This document shows, piece after piece, positions 1 through 11,510 of a stretch of 64,000 nucleotides of DNA. Numbering within the stretch: position 1 is the first letter of the stretch; each line of letters starts with the position of its first letter. Under the pieces are notes generated by a model. It did no database searches. It was not told the DNA's origin and was given only the letters and a program-made list of their open reading frames with translations. The DNA comes from Pachyseris speciosa (Eukaryota > Cnidaria > Anthozoa > Scleractinia > Pachyseridae): assembly GCA_016490735.1 (NCBI GenBank), contig JAEMWC010000216.1, positions 445,001 to 509,000 of the forward strand. The letters run 5' to 3'. The translations under genes and the position numbers were made by a program.

Positions 1-2948
1 CCAATATAGCATTTTCGGGGAGTGTGCCGACATCCTGAAGCTTCTTCAAAAAAATCATTCGTATCTTTGACATATGATGAAATTGCTGTAACAAGCGGTT
101 TAAGATGGTAATCAACGAACTCCGAGATCTTTTCCGTTGGCGTATTACACCCAGAGATTACCGATCTGCCTGGACAACCTTTCTGGTGTTTTGTGCTCAA
201 TATTACCATACTTACATATTCGCGTTTTGAATGAATTATCGAGATAGGGAGATATTGTGGGAGTTTAAAAAAATGTGCTCCTTTTGAAAGGTTTCTATCT
301 TGTCCTTATGGTCGGATAAATATCAGGCGAAAGGACGATTTCGCCAAAACGAAGCCAGCCAAACACTGCAGTATTTCGAGAATGTTACACAAAGCTGTCG
401 AACGCAACCGAAATTTGACATATGCTAATTATACTTTTTACTGCCGGTCGGAAATACAACATTTGCCGTCGTTTTTATAAACAACTATCGACGCCATTCT
501 TTTGGATATAAAAATAAAACAAGTTTCATTCAAAACGTTTACTGAAAAAAATGGCGCGTTTAGTTAAAAAGAAGAGTATTTCTCAAAGCAGACTTGTGTT
601 TACATTGTGGCTAGACGTGATGGCGCCACCTAAAAATAATTTAATTTTAGATTATATTGTTTTCGTTAGAATATTATTTCCAACACTGAAAATGGTTTCG
701 CGAATGCAGCTATATTGGTGTGAAAAGTTTCCGTCGTCAATTCCTGTGCAAACTTGGAATATCTTGGGTTGAATGGCTCATATATTTTTTCCACAGATCG
801 TGAATTGGATGAACGTAAGAGAAGCTGCGCTTGTGACGGAATATTGATTATAATTTCTTTCGCCGTTCGGCTGTTTGATCGGACTTTCCTTTTGCCGTTT
901 ATTCGTTCGATCCGAGCTGAAATAAAGCTACTTTACTTTACTTTTTTCATTCCGTTCATCGGTTCGACTGTTGCTCCCTAGACATTACTTCGGAAAACCG
1001 ATAGAGGTGTTCCGGCAATACTTCGGAAAATCGATATCTATTGGTATGCCGTTGACATTTGTTTACATCTGAGTGAGTGACAAATTTGCATAATCTGCCC
1101 CGTAACGATACTCGTTCCTACGCTTCGCGTATCCACGACTAAAATGGCCTCACGTGGGGAAAGCTATGTAACCGCGCCTCGCTGCTTTCAAGTCATCGAT
1201 TCTCGACCACTGCTGACCTCTGCAAACACTGGCGCCTTTACACTTTTGAGTTCGAACGGAGCGGGGAGACGAGGACAAGTTTTTTGAGCAAACTCTAGGT
1301 AACGTAGTGAAAGAGGAGTTGTCGCGTTCAAAGAAGATGTATCCCTCAGGATACACTGTACTAAGGTATGTGTTAGTGTTTGTTATTGTGTAGGAATGTT
1401 TCTGAAAAGTAACGCACATACTTGGCCTTGTAATTTTCTAGTTTCAATTTAAATAGAAATGTTTCCAGTTAGCGAGCAGATTGAACTTTTCTTAGCGGCG
1501 AAATGGCCACATACAGCTACAGCGAGGCTTTCTATGCCAGCTGAAACAGGCTCCAGTCGAATTGTGTTTCGATGGTATTCGTCTCGATTTGAAATTACAC
1601 TGTAAGCATACTATTGACTTACATGTAAACCAAAAGTAAAAATTGGCAGATTTTAATTTCTATGCAAATAATATTATTATTGTTGTTGATGGGACTTCAG
1701 CTTTACTGGCTCTTCAAAATGTTGGTTCAGTTTGCAAATTACTGTTTCTGGCCAGATATTATGGTTCCTGTGCCATTTTGAATAAGCGCACTGCAACCAC
1801 AAATTTTGCACTGACTTTCCTTTGCATATAAACAGTTATGGTTGAAACATTTTTCTGTCTTTCTGTAATGCCTAATCTCCATGCTGTTACAGTTTGTGAT
1901 GTCCTTATGTTTTGTATTGTTACCCAGCTTGAGCACATACAGTGTATCAATATTGTGAGTTCTATTAGAACCTACATGTACATCAGTGTAGGAGCTACAG
2001 CTTAAGCTGTTAACAAAAGCCATAAAGTTTCTGAACCAGTTTAAGCGGCAGCATTAAAACTGTTGATTCTTTGAAAAACTGGCAAATTATTAATGACAGT
2101 GATCAGCGGAACTGGCTTTCCTGGTTTTCCAGAAATTATTAGGTGTTATATATCATTTACACTTTGTGGATTACAGCATCTTGCCATTTTTGCAGTGATA
2201 AATGTTTGGCTTTGCATTCATACTCGACTAAAAATGGAGTTGGGTTTCTCTGCCTTTTTAATACTTGGTGCAGTTTGCGAGTGTAGATTTCTGTACCATT
2301 TTGAGTGACCACATTAAGACTGTTGATTCCTTGACAAATTTGGCTTTGCAAAGAAATGGGTTGGTGATCAGTGGACTTGCGTTTCCTGATTTGTCATAAA
2401 TTTTGTGTGTACAGTTTGTGAGTGACGGCATTTGGCCAGATCTTGAAAATTTTTGTTCCATTTTGAGTGACAATATCAAAACTGTCAAGGTTTAAAATGA
2501 TTTTATTTATACAAATTATTATGGGTGCATCTACGTTTGTTTTTGAGAGATTACATTAAAACAACTGACTTCGTTGCAATTTTAGCTTTCAGCAGAAATT
2601 GTTGTGAGGGCTTAATTCAGTTCAGTACATGTACAGTGTATAATAAGATTACCGATCATGCGGTCAGCTCTTGTTAATTTTTTTTTTATTTTTGGGGGGA
2701 AGGGGGGTGAACTGGTGGCTTGTACACCTCACACAGTCCATTGTAACATAAAAAATACTAATTGTGTAGTCAGCCTGCATTTGATTGATCCATGTATAAT
2801 GTATGGGATCAGTCAGTTTTAATACACCTCCTGTCGGGTTATGGTTACAGCTTCTAGACTTGTTAGCACACTCGATTTCTCCTTTTCTGTTCATTCTGTT
2901 GATCAAAAGTGTTTGCTAACCTCAATGAGATACCAACGGACCAGAAAT
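1..2948. other. No recognised gene; old repeats
   Basis: I see no coding domain here. Short open frames (for example from the ATG at 551) end quickly and show no motif I know. Near 918-945 a polyadenylation-like AATAAA runs into a short TTTAC-type tandem tail, which resembles the 3' end of a CR1/L2-like LINE. From about 2,043 the sequence becomes a degenerate internal repeat, listed separately. Confidence 0.5.
2043..2490. repeat. Degenerate direct repeat, two copies about 265 bp apart
   Basis: The stretch at 2,043-2,150 reappears in diverged form at 2,304-2,415. Both copies have an 'ACTGTTGATTC.TTGA.AAA' core followed by 'GATCAG.GGA' and a 'TTTCCTG.TTT' block. It looks like an old duplication inside a repeat. 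No coding role is apparent. Confidence 0.45.
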
Positions 2949-3161
2949 TGAAGGGCTGAGAGCATAAACTGCCTATGTGTAATTTTCGGTCGTTCTTCGA
3001 TTTTGCTCGGAAATGAAACAAAAATCAGTTAATAAAAATACCGGACAACGTTTTTGAATCGAATTGCTTGCAAGTCACATGCAAAAATTTGTTTCATTTC
3101 CGACGAAAATCGAAAAACGACCTGAAATTACACATAGGCAGCTTCTGCTCTCAGCCCTTCA
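2949..3161. mobile_element. MITE-like element, 213 bp, long terminal inverted repeats
   Basis: The first and last roughly 70 bp are near-perfect inverted copies, starting TGAAGGGCTGAGAGCA on one side and ending with its complement on the other. The arms share the CTGCCTATGTGTAATTT and CGGAAATGAAACAAA blocks. There is no coding capacity. The target duplication could not be assigned with certainty. Non-autonomous inverted-repeat DNA elements of this size are usually called MITEs. Confidence 0.7.
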
Positions 3162-3464
3162 TAAGTCTGCCTTATTAACATGCATGAAGCAATGCCCAAG
3201 GGTATTCTTTATGCGCAATGTGCCTTTTTGACTCATAAACAGCCCACAAGATGCCCATCCGACTTGGAAATGGTCGACATTTTTAAATGCAGCGCTTATT
3301 ACCAGTGTTTTGCTTACTGATAGTGCACAAGAAGCTTCCTTAGCTGGAAAACAGTGCGTAACATTCTGGGTTGACTTAAAAACAGCACACAGCAGCCTTG
3401 GTTAACCTTAAGCCAGCGCGCATAGATTTTGTCCGACTTGAAAAAAGCACTCAAAAGATTTAGG

Positions 3465-3549
3465 GTTATTGTTAAGTTTAGAGTTAGGGTTAAAATTAGG
3501 GTTGGGGTTAGCGTTGGGGGTTAGGGCTATGGTTAGAGTTAGGGTTAGG
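3465..3549 (+). repeat. Interstitial degenerate telomere-like repeat
   Basis: About 85 bp is made of imperfect GTTAGGG/TTAGGG units such as TTAGAGTTAGGGTTAAAATT. TTAGGG is the animal telomere repeat. The block abuts the first preserved codon of a LINE endonuclease, with the last unit running directly into the GGDFN motif. Confidence 0.7.
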
Positions 3550-3961
3550 CGGAGATTTTAATTTGGTTCTAGATATCGACAAGGATAAAGAGGGTGGTCG
3601 CTACAGAACGCACTCAAAATCCGTAAAATTGCTTAAGGAAACTTCTGCCGATCTAGACCTTGTGGACGCCTGGAGAGCCCTAAATCCTGACACTCGCAGA
3701 TACGCTTGGCGCCGACATAAACCTGAAATTCATTGTAGACTAGACTTTTTTCTAATGAGCCAAAGCATGATGTGCTATGTAAAACGAGCCGATATTTGTT
3801 TTGGTTTTAAAACAGACCATTCTTTGATATCAATCAATCTGGCGATGCACTCCAATCAACCTGGTCCAAGTTATTGGAAACTCAACACCTCTTTCCTCTC
3901 GGATAATGACTACGTGAATAAAATTCGGATGACAGTTGAAGGTGTTAATGACGGATATTGA
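3548..3961 (+). pseudogene. L1/Tx1-like LINE endonuclease fragment
   Basis: The frame opens with GGDFNLVLD, the metal-binding GDFN motif of APE-type endonucleases. It continues through an RLDFFLMS block and TDHSLISI, the catalytic D-H pair near the domain end. It then enters a GPSYWKLN segment typical of the endonuclease-to-RT linker of L1/Tx1 elements. The endonuclease N-terminus is missing because telomere-like repeat replaces it. The reverse transcriptase is absent apart from a short 3' remnant. This is a dead, internally deleted copy; the frame ends at a TGA just after the linker. Confidence 0.75.
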
Positions 3962-4305
3962 AACGACACCAGCGTCAACCCAGCTGAGTAAGGTCTTATT
4001 GCCATATATTTTATTTGGATATGCAGAACGCAGGATAAACCTCCTGAAATGGAAAATTTCAAATCATTTCTGCTTTCGCTCGCTTCCTATTAATGCGTCC
4101 AATGCATATAATCTTTTATTTATCAGTTAATATTGTAGGGCACCAAGAATTGATTCTGTTAGTAGGTTAAGGCTGTGTAACTTATTGTAATAACTATGTG
4201 TAGTGTTAGATAGGTAAGTTGTGTAAATGGTTAGTTTTGTAAACAATGTTATTCTGTAGCATCCGTGTTCTTGAAATAAACTGTATTGAGCACCAAAAAA
4301 AAAAA
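3962..4305 (+). mobile_element. LINE 3' remnant with AATAAA and poly(A)
   Basis: Broken frames are followed by an untranslated-looking stretch, then TTGAAATAAACTGTATTGAG and a run of A at about 4,293-4,304. A polyadenylation signal followed by a plain A-tail is the expected 3' end of an L1-type insertion, so I join this to the endonuclease fragment before it. Confidence 0.55.
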
Positions 4306-4479
4306 AACAATAGCTATCATAGGACACCCAAGAAATCAAACAGTATGTTTGATTTCAGCCACGTGCTCATCACGCAAGTAAAAAATATATATCACAAAAG
4401 AACCATTTTCAATTTGCATCTCGTATGGATACATATGAAAACTTTTCCATAAGACACTGTCACACTGAAATGTAATTAT

Positions 4480-4675
4480 AAAAGCGAAGAAAGTCGCACA
4501 AAAATGATTTATATCTCATAAAATCACTTGGGATTGACAAAAAATGTTATCTAGATTAGCCTTTCTCGTTGACAAGCTAATAAAGTGAAGTTTTCTGTTG
4601 AATAATCTCAACAATCTGGGAAAACAGCCGAAAGTTAACGATCACGAAGTCGGGGATGTCGCGTGGATCTTTTGA
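4480..4675. repeat. 180-bp segment shared with 6,719-6,898
   Basis: This segment (GAAGAAAGTCGCAC to GGGGATGTCGCGTGG) recurs at 6,719-6,898 with scattered substitutions and small indels. The second copy lies inside the 1.5-kb TTAA-flanked element, so the element either captured it or inserted near a related copy. No open frame is conserved between the two. Confidence 0.7.
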
Positions 4676-4759
4676 GGCTTTCCCAGTTGATATGTAACGC
4701 GCACAAAAGTTAAGTGAATGGACTTAACTACAACCGCGTGGTAAAACATTGGAAAATCT

Positions 4760-6147
4760 AGTAAAAAACATTAGTGGAAACGTGAAAGGTTGACAATATA
4801 AATTGAAAAATTTAGCAAGCGACCAAATAAAGAGAAATAATAAGAGAGTTGCGTTCCCACGACTTTAGCGAACAGCACTGGACAAAGCAAAATAGAGCAG
4901 TCTGATAGACGACAGCGGGCCATTATCGTTGAACGGGCCCCAGGGCAGCCACACACAACGGATTCAATTTGAAAATACTAATTACCTTAGCCAAGAAGAA
5001 ATTGTAAAAAGTTTTGTTCGTTTCGTCTAGATTGTTTTATTAAGTTCATCGTCTCATAGAAATATTACTATTTTTAATCAGCATTCCTCGAGACAGGATG
5101 GGTGTCTTAGAAGAACGTAACAGTGGAATATCACCATTTTGAAATTTACGCCAGAGATCCTTGCATATATAGGAAGAGGGAGTCGTCATCAAATTTTGTT
5201 TATATTTCACCAAATTAAAAACCTGGAGTGACAAGAATACCTCACAAATTAAAGCTGTGATTGTATACTTCTTTCAGTTCAGTGTTCAACAATTCTTGCT
5301 ACAAACGCCAAACACAAGCAGTTGAATCTTTTTACTAAAGGACCGAATAAGAGGAAATAAGAGTACTATTAATGTCGAGGGTTACAAAAACCATATCTTT
5401 TCTTTTAATATATCGCAACAGTATCAAGTAGCAACTATTTTTTAATTGCAACACGTAACAAAACTTGTTCGTCGTCTCATTAAGGCAAGCTGAACTGACA
5501 TGGTTATTTTTTTCATTTAATGTCGAAGAACGTGGGAAGCGTTTGCACAATCTTCCGAGCCAGAGGCTCATGTTAAAAACGCTCGACAAACTAAAATTAC
5601 AAAACAAGGTAAATTGTGAATTATGCACATACAAATATAAAAACCTAACTGTTAAGTACATCAAGAGAATGTAAAAATGTAAAATTAGAAGATTATATAG
5701 AGTTCATACACTGGCACCCTGTTCGCCTTGTCCCACTTTGTTTTCCTATTTTTTAGTTACATGCGTTTGCTCGGTCCTGCTGGCCTTTTTCTTATAAATA
5801 CTGCTGAGGACCGAGAATAAATGAAAGACATTACTTTTTGTGTTCTTTCGTTTTATTCGTTGAAAAAAATTTCGCCACTAAGGCAAAACCAGCAAACAAC
5901 TAACAAAAATAACAAGCGCCAAATAAGAAGGAATAAGAGATCAGTTTTTACCTCAACTTAAGCGAACTGCACTGGAGAGAGCACAATGGAGAAACCCCAT
6001 GCCGAAACGACGCGTGGACGAGATCACATGGCCTGCCCTCGGGCAGCGCACTAGCACACAGACAGTGAATTGAATTTAAAATACTAATACCTTAAAAAGA
6101 ACAAAGTACAATAAAAGTTTTGTTCTATTTCATTATCATATTCTTAA
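4760..6147. repeat. Diverged outlying copies of the 2-kb tandem family
   Basis: Blocks at 4,800-5,030 and 5,390-6,140 match the 11,720-12,310 part of the younger array. Shared landmarks are CAGTATCAAGTAGCAACTAT, TACTGC.GAGG.CC.A, ACTGCACTGGAGAGAGCA and GGGCAGCGCACT. Divergence is clearly higher than among the later copies, so these look like older members. The match stops at 6,144-6,147, where a transposon is inserted. Confidence 0.7.
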
Positions 6148-7646
6148 GAGCCAATGTTAGAATATATCGAGAATCTCAAATCAGTTTCGCAAACTCGAAT
6201 TTTGGGAATACCACCCAAACAGCCCGTTAGGAGAATTATTTCAAGAAATGTTATTAAAGAATCCCAAAGCGCTTTACATTTGGAACGATTGTTCGAAAAT
6301 TCGCAACAAAAGATACAATTTTTATTCATGAAATTGGTCTGGAATTCAAACAATTTCAAAGAAACAGTACCTGCGCGCAAAAGCTCAAATTGACTTCATC
6401 TTCCTCACATAGCTAGAGGACTTTAAAAGCTTCAAGACTGTGTAAAACGTTTAAGCAAAATTACTTTCTAGTATAGTTTTTAAGTTACCCCATCTTTGTA
6501 TGTTGTTTTGAATGTGAAATATCGCCCAACTTTAGCCACCTAAAATTGATCCTAGTATAATTCCAATTGAAAAAGGACCGCATGAAAGAACGGTCATTTT
6601 TATTCATAAGAACTGAAGTTTCAGCTCTACAAATTTAAACGCTGGCGTGTACTAAAATTTTAACTCGAGCACTTCGGTTCCCATGCGCGACAGAGCGTGG
6701 AATGTAAACAAAGCGAAACAACCGAAGAAAGTCGCACGAAAATTATTTACATCTCATAGAATCACTTGGCATTGACAAAAAATAATGAATCTGTCTCGTT
6801 GACCAGCTAATAAAGCGAAGTCTTCTGTTGAATAATCTGAACAATCTGGGAAAACAGCCGAATTTTAACGCTCACGAAGTCGGGGACGTGGCGTGGTAAT
6901 TATAATTATTCTGTGAAATTCAAAATAAACAGTAATATATTGTTGATGTACAAGCCCAAAAAGCACCAAGATACAAATGAAATAGATTTTACTTCAATAA
7001 TCTATATTCTCTTATTAAGAACTTGAATTCCTCGCTAAGCTCTTGAGGTGACTTTAAATTAGACGCATACTGTTTTGTACTCAATATTACCATACTTGTT
7101 TATGGATCTCGCTGAAGTAAGGCCCTCTATTTTGCCTATACATTCCACAGAAGCTGATATTTAAGGTCATAAGAATTTAGCTGTTAAGTAATAACTTACA
7201 CGCAGAGGTAGCGGCTGATTTTCGAACATGTCTACTTTGGCCGTTGTGATGCTAATCAGCCGTTCTTTGGTGGTGTCACGGTAGAAAGGGTTGTGTGACA
7301 TCCCAAAAACCAGCTGCGAAGGAGACTGCGAGAGTCACTACAGCCAAAGTAAACATATATGTGAGGACATAGACATATGTGAGGAAGATGAAGTCAATAG
7401 GAGTTTTTGCGCGCCGGTACTGTTTCTTTGAAATTGTTTCAAAAATTTAGACCAATTTTATGAATAAAAATTGCATTTTTTGCGAAATTTCGAACTTTTC
7501 CAAAATTCTCGAAATGTAAAGCGCTTTGGGATTTTTTAATATCATTTCTTGAAATAATTCCCTTAAAGGGTTGTGTGGGTGGTATTAGCCAAAATTCGAT
7601 TTTTCGAAACGGATTTAAGATTCGCGATATATTTTCACATTGGCTC
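6148..7646. mobile_element. 1,499-bp element with TTAA target duplication and about 260-bp inverted ends
   Basis: The element starts GAGCCAATGT and ends ACATTGGCTC, with TTAA on both sides (6,144-6,147 and 7,647-7,650). The terminal 250-270 bp (6,148-6,412 and 7,378-7,646) are inverted copies. The empty site is visible in paralogous tandem units, for example at about 9,945, where the sequence reads ATTCTTAATTACTTT with a single TTAA. TTAA duplication is typical of piggyBac-like and Kolobok-like transposons. I find no transposase, so the copy is non-autonomous. A TA duplication with one extra TIR base is the alternative reading. Confidence 0.75.
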
Positions 7647-7664
7647 TTAATTACTTTCATTTAA

Positions 7665-7766
7665 CAATTAGATTATTAGCTCGAGATTTCTATCGCGTGA
7701 TAGCTGTTGAGGGCGCAGCCCATATCAACTATCACAAATACAAATCGAGAGCGAATAATCTAATTG
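7665..7766. repeat. Fold-back repeat, about 100 bp
   Basis: CAATTAGATTATTAGCTCGA at the left pairs with the complement at 7,744-7,766. The short centre is GGGCGCAGCCC. Arms are about 45 bp with a few mismatches. No gene is present. Confidence 0.65.
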
Positions 7767-8275
7767 TTTTAACATAGATCTAAACGTCGCTCAAAACTAA
7801 CGTAAGTTGTTTAAATCTTCCACAACGCAAATAAGCTGTGGCATTTTGTTGACAACCGCTACTCACTATCTATCACAGATTATAGTTCACCACTACATTT
7901 TCTCCGATTCTTATTGGTTTAAACTGATCACGTGACGCGATAGTGTTCATCCGCGGAGAGACACTATCAGCCCATAGTACCCGTCTGAGGAAAACACCCG
8001 GACGGATAGTAGTCGTCGGTGAAAACTCGTTACTAAACAAGCGTTTTGAAGTGTTTTGAAGCGTTTTGAAGTTTTTGTTTTTGAAGTTGCGCGGCAAATA
8101 TTTGTCTTAAGAACATCAAATTTCCGCGGGGCAACTATCAGCCGATAGTTCCTCAACAGAAACACTCTATTGTTCAAATAGATGGCGAGTAGCGTAGCCA
8201 ATCAGAGAACGGCATTCGTAATAGAACGCTAGTAGATTTCTACTAACATTTGATAGAAATATATTAACCTTAATG
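7767..8275. other. No gene seen; short dyads
   Basis: The stretch holds several short CTATC/GATAG dyads and a run of TTTTGAAG(C/T)G units near 8,045-8,085. The minus-strand frames here carry no recognisable domain. Confidence 0.4.
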
Positions 8276-9685
8276 CAACCTATAGCACTGAGTACCATCT
8301 AGAACCGACACTTTAATTCCTACACGTGACTGAAAACTTGTTTCAGTGATGATGATTAGGAGCAAAGGCACGAGCGCGTGGCCGCGATGACTTGGCGTGC
8401 CCTCGGGCAGCGCACTGACACACAGACAATGAATTGAATTTAAAATACTAATACCTTGGAAAGAACAAACTACAATAGAAGTTTGGTTCTATTTAATTAT
8501 CATATTCTTAATTCCTTTTATTATTTGACAAAAATATATTAATCTTAATGCAACCTATAGCACTGAGTAGCATCTAGAACCGACACTTTAATTGCTACAC
8601 GTAAATGAAAACTTGTTTTAATGATTTTATTATTACCATACTGAACAGAATTGTAACTAGGAGCAAAGTCATTAGTTTGAACTAACACTCAGGAGGTTTA
8701 GAACAAGCTGCTGAAGAAGAGAGAATATTAAGAAGGTGAGCAACAATAACTGTGTCTTTATTTGATAAAATACATTGGGTAAAATTATAAGTGAAATGAC
8801 CGTTTGTCCGTTTCGAGAGGAAACCTTATCAAAACACACACCTTCTAAAACCCCAGCAGAATTTCAAGATGGGAACCTCGAGTGACATACAAATACTAGA
8901 TACGAGCGTCATTAAACGTAGGATGACTTTGTATTGACTCACATGAACCCAGTATTAGTATTAATATAGATTTAGCCAGGCCTTCTTTTACTTGCACAAT
9001 CGACTACCAGTCTGTGCCCTCTAAGTTTCGTCGAGTAGCCTATATACTGGAGAAAAGACTGAAGGGAGACAAAATCCGTGTTCTTTCGGCTTCCCAAAGG
9101 GTGAAAACGTTTGACTGAATTGTAGCCCACCAAGCAGTCCGTGGACGAAAATGAAATGGGAGTCACATAACTGCTTCCCATGGAACAACACGCGAGGAGA
9201 CAGTCTAACTCGCACGTCTCCTTCTTTTGCGAGTCCTGCCATGACTCGCGTCCCATTTCTCTGCAGCATCCGCTACGCAGACTATTTGAGTTTTTAGCTG
9301 TTGAGGCTCGTAAAGGTTTTTACAACGCCGAGTTTCCTTTAGTGTGGCTTCCAGGCCGATTGCATAGTCTTTATAACTTGGCTTTTGGTAATTTTCTTCC
9401 AGAACTGTTGTGCAAAATCACCGCGCGTACGCTAAGCTCAAACTTTAACAGTACGTAATGATCGCTCCCTAATACTGAGAAAGGTAGGAAATACGAATAA
9501 AGGGGTCTGTTCACTTGGTTGAAACCACACAGATCCGTTTAGTTTTGTTCCAGACTTAATAATAAATGTAAGCGATCCTCAGGGAAATCAACACCAATTC
9601 GTCTTGAGTGTTATAAAGAAAAATGATTAGCCCATCTGTAAGGCCAAATTTTGAGCTGTTACTGTAACTTGCGATTAAGCTCTGC
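8276..9685. repeat. Tandem family copy A (partial)
   Basis: This copy carries the landmarks CACTGAGTA, AACTTGTTT.A.TGAT, CCCCAGCAGAA, CATCCGCTACGCAGACTA and GATCGCTCCC.AATACTGAG in the order seen in all later copies. It lacks the roughly 800-bp block found at 11,511-12,310. The order shows a head-to-tail array. Frames within it (for example 8,972-9,256 on the minus strand) are broken differently in each copy, so I do not call a protein. Confidence 0.8.
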
Positions 9686-11510
9686 TATTGCTACCTATAG
9701 CACTGAGTACCATCTAGAACCGACACTTTAATTCCTACACGTGACTGAAAACTTGTTTCAATGATTCTATTGTTCCCATACTGAAGAGAATTGAAATTAG
9801 AAGCAAAGGCACGAGCGCGTGGCCGCGATTACTTTGCGTGCCCTCGGGCAGCGCACTGGCCCACAGACAATGAATTGAATTTAAAATACTAATACCTTAG
9901 AAAGAACAAACTACATTAGAAGTTTTGTTCAATTTTACTATCATATTCTTAATTACTTTTATCATTTGACAGAAATATATTAATCTTAATGCAACCTGTA
10001 ACACTGAGTAGCATCTAAAACCGACACTTTAATTGCTACACGTAAATGAAAACTTGTTTCAATGATTTTTTTTATTACCATACTGAACAGAATTGTAACT
10101 AGGAGCAAAAGCATTAGTTTGAACTGACACTCGGTAGATTCAGAACAAGCTGTTGAAGAACAGAGAATACTGAGAACGTGTGCTCAAACATTTAACAGCA
10201 ATAACTGTCTTTATTTGATACCATTACGCAAAAAAAAAAAAATTAGCTATCAAGATAACAAAAATGACCTTTTGGCCGTTTCGAGAGGAAACCTCGTCAA
10301 AACACACACTTTCTGAAACCCCAGCAGATGGGCGCGTTGAGTGACATCCAAATACTAGATGCGAGTGTCATAAAAACGCAGGATCACCTTCTATTGAATT
10401 AGGCTATGTTTACACTATGCTGGATAGCATTTTATGCCGTTGTGAAAAATACTCCGGCCTGCTGTGAACGGAAATGGCCCAAGCAGAACCATTGCCGCCG
10501 CCATCTTTCCACTAGAATCCAATCCTCGTTACTCTTTGTTGATTTCCGTTGCGGCTCGATTCTTTGTTCACACTACTCCAGAAAATGTCACGAAAAGCTA
10601 TCCGATATGTGACGATTCACTTTTCAAGACCGCAGTTGCCCAGTATCGCTCTGACGCAAAAACCGTGCCGAAATCATAGTTTTGAATGTGAAAACAGCCC
10701 TATCCGATATGGTTTTAGTGCCGGCACAAGAGCTGTCCGGTATAGTGTAGACATAGCCTTACATGAATTCAGGAATAGTATTAATATATATTTAGCCAGG
10801 CCTTTTTTTACTTGTACAATCAACTACAAGTCACTGCCCTCTAAGTTTCGTCGTCTTCGCTTAAATACTGGAGCGAAGACTGAAGGAAGACAGAATCCGT
10901 GTTTTTTCGGCTTCCCAAAGGGTGAAAATGTTTCACTGAATTGTAGCCCACTAAGCAGTCAGTGGACGAAAATGAAGAGCGAGTTACAACACCACTTGTC
11001 ATGAAGAAACACGCCAGGAGACAGTCTAACTCGTACGTCTCCTTCTTTGCGAGTCCTGCATTAACTAGCGTCCCATTTCTCTGCAGCATCCGCTACGCAG
11101 ACTATTGGATTTTTAGCTGTTGAGGCTCGTTAAGGTTTTTACAACGCCGAGTTTCCTTTAGTGTTGCTTCCAGGCCGATTGGTTTTTATAACCTGCTTGT
11201 TGGTCATTTTCTTTCAGAACTGTTGTGCAAAATCACCCCGCGTAATCTAAGCTCAAAATTTCACAGTTTAACGTAATGATCGCTCCCCAATACTGAGAAA
11301 GATAGGAAATACAAATAAAGGGGTCTGAGTTCACTTGGTTGAAACCAAACGGATCCGTTTAGTTTTGTTCCAGACTTAATAATAGATGTAAGCGATCATG
11401 AGCGAAATCAACACCAGTTCTTCTTGAGTGTTATAAAGAAAAAATGATAAGCCCATCTGTACGGCCTAATTTTGAGCTGTTACCGTAACTTGCGAATAAG
11501 CTCTGCTGTA
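9686..11510. repeat. Tandem family copy B, with MITE
   Basis: Same landmarks as copy A, plus a 357-bp MITE at 10,402-10,758. Its flanks (TAAAAACGCAGGATCACC before the MITE) are closer to copy E than to copies C and D. This suggests B and E descend from one unit that already held the MITE. Confidence 0.85.
10402..10758. mobile_element. 357-bp MITE with TTA target duplication (copy B)
   Basis: The ends are inverted: GGCTATGTTTACACTATGCT on the left, and its near-complement ending TAGTGTAGACATAGCC on the right. TTA flanks both sides (10,399-10,401 and 10,759-10,761). The element is absent from copies A, C and D at the equivalent place. A three-base TTA/TAA duplication is the usual mark of PIF/Harbinger elements. 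The open frames across it are incidental. Confidence 0.8.

Noticed and set aside
551..981. Two overlapping + strand frames of 73-75 codons
   Set aside because: No motif or splice signals, and the region ends in a LINE-like AATAAA plus TTTAC tail, so it is probably a repeat 3' end.
10549..11004. 151-codon frame spanning MITE and array sequence
   Set aside because: It crosses the MITE boundary at 10,758, so it is a chance fusion; the matching frame in copy E differs by an indel.
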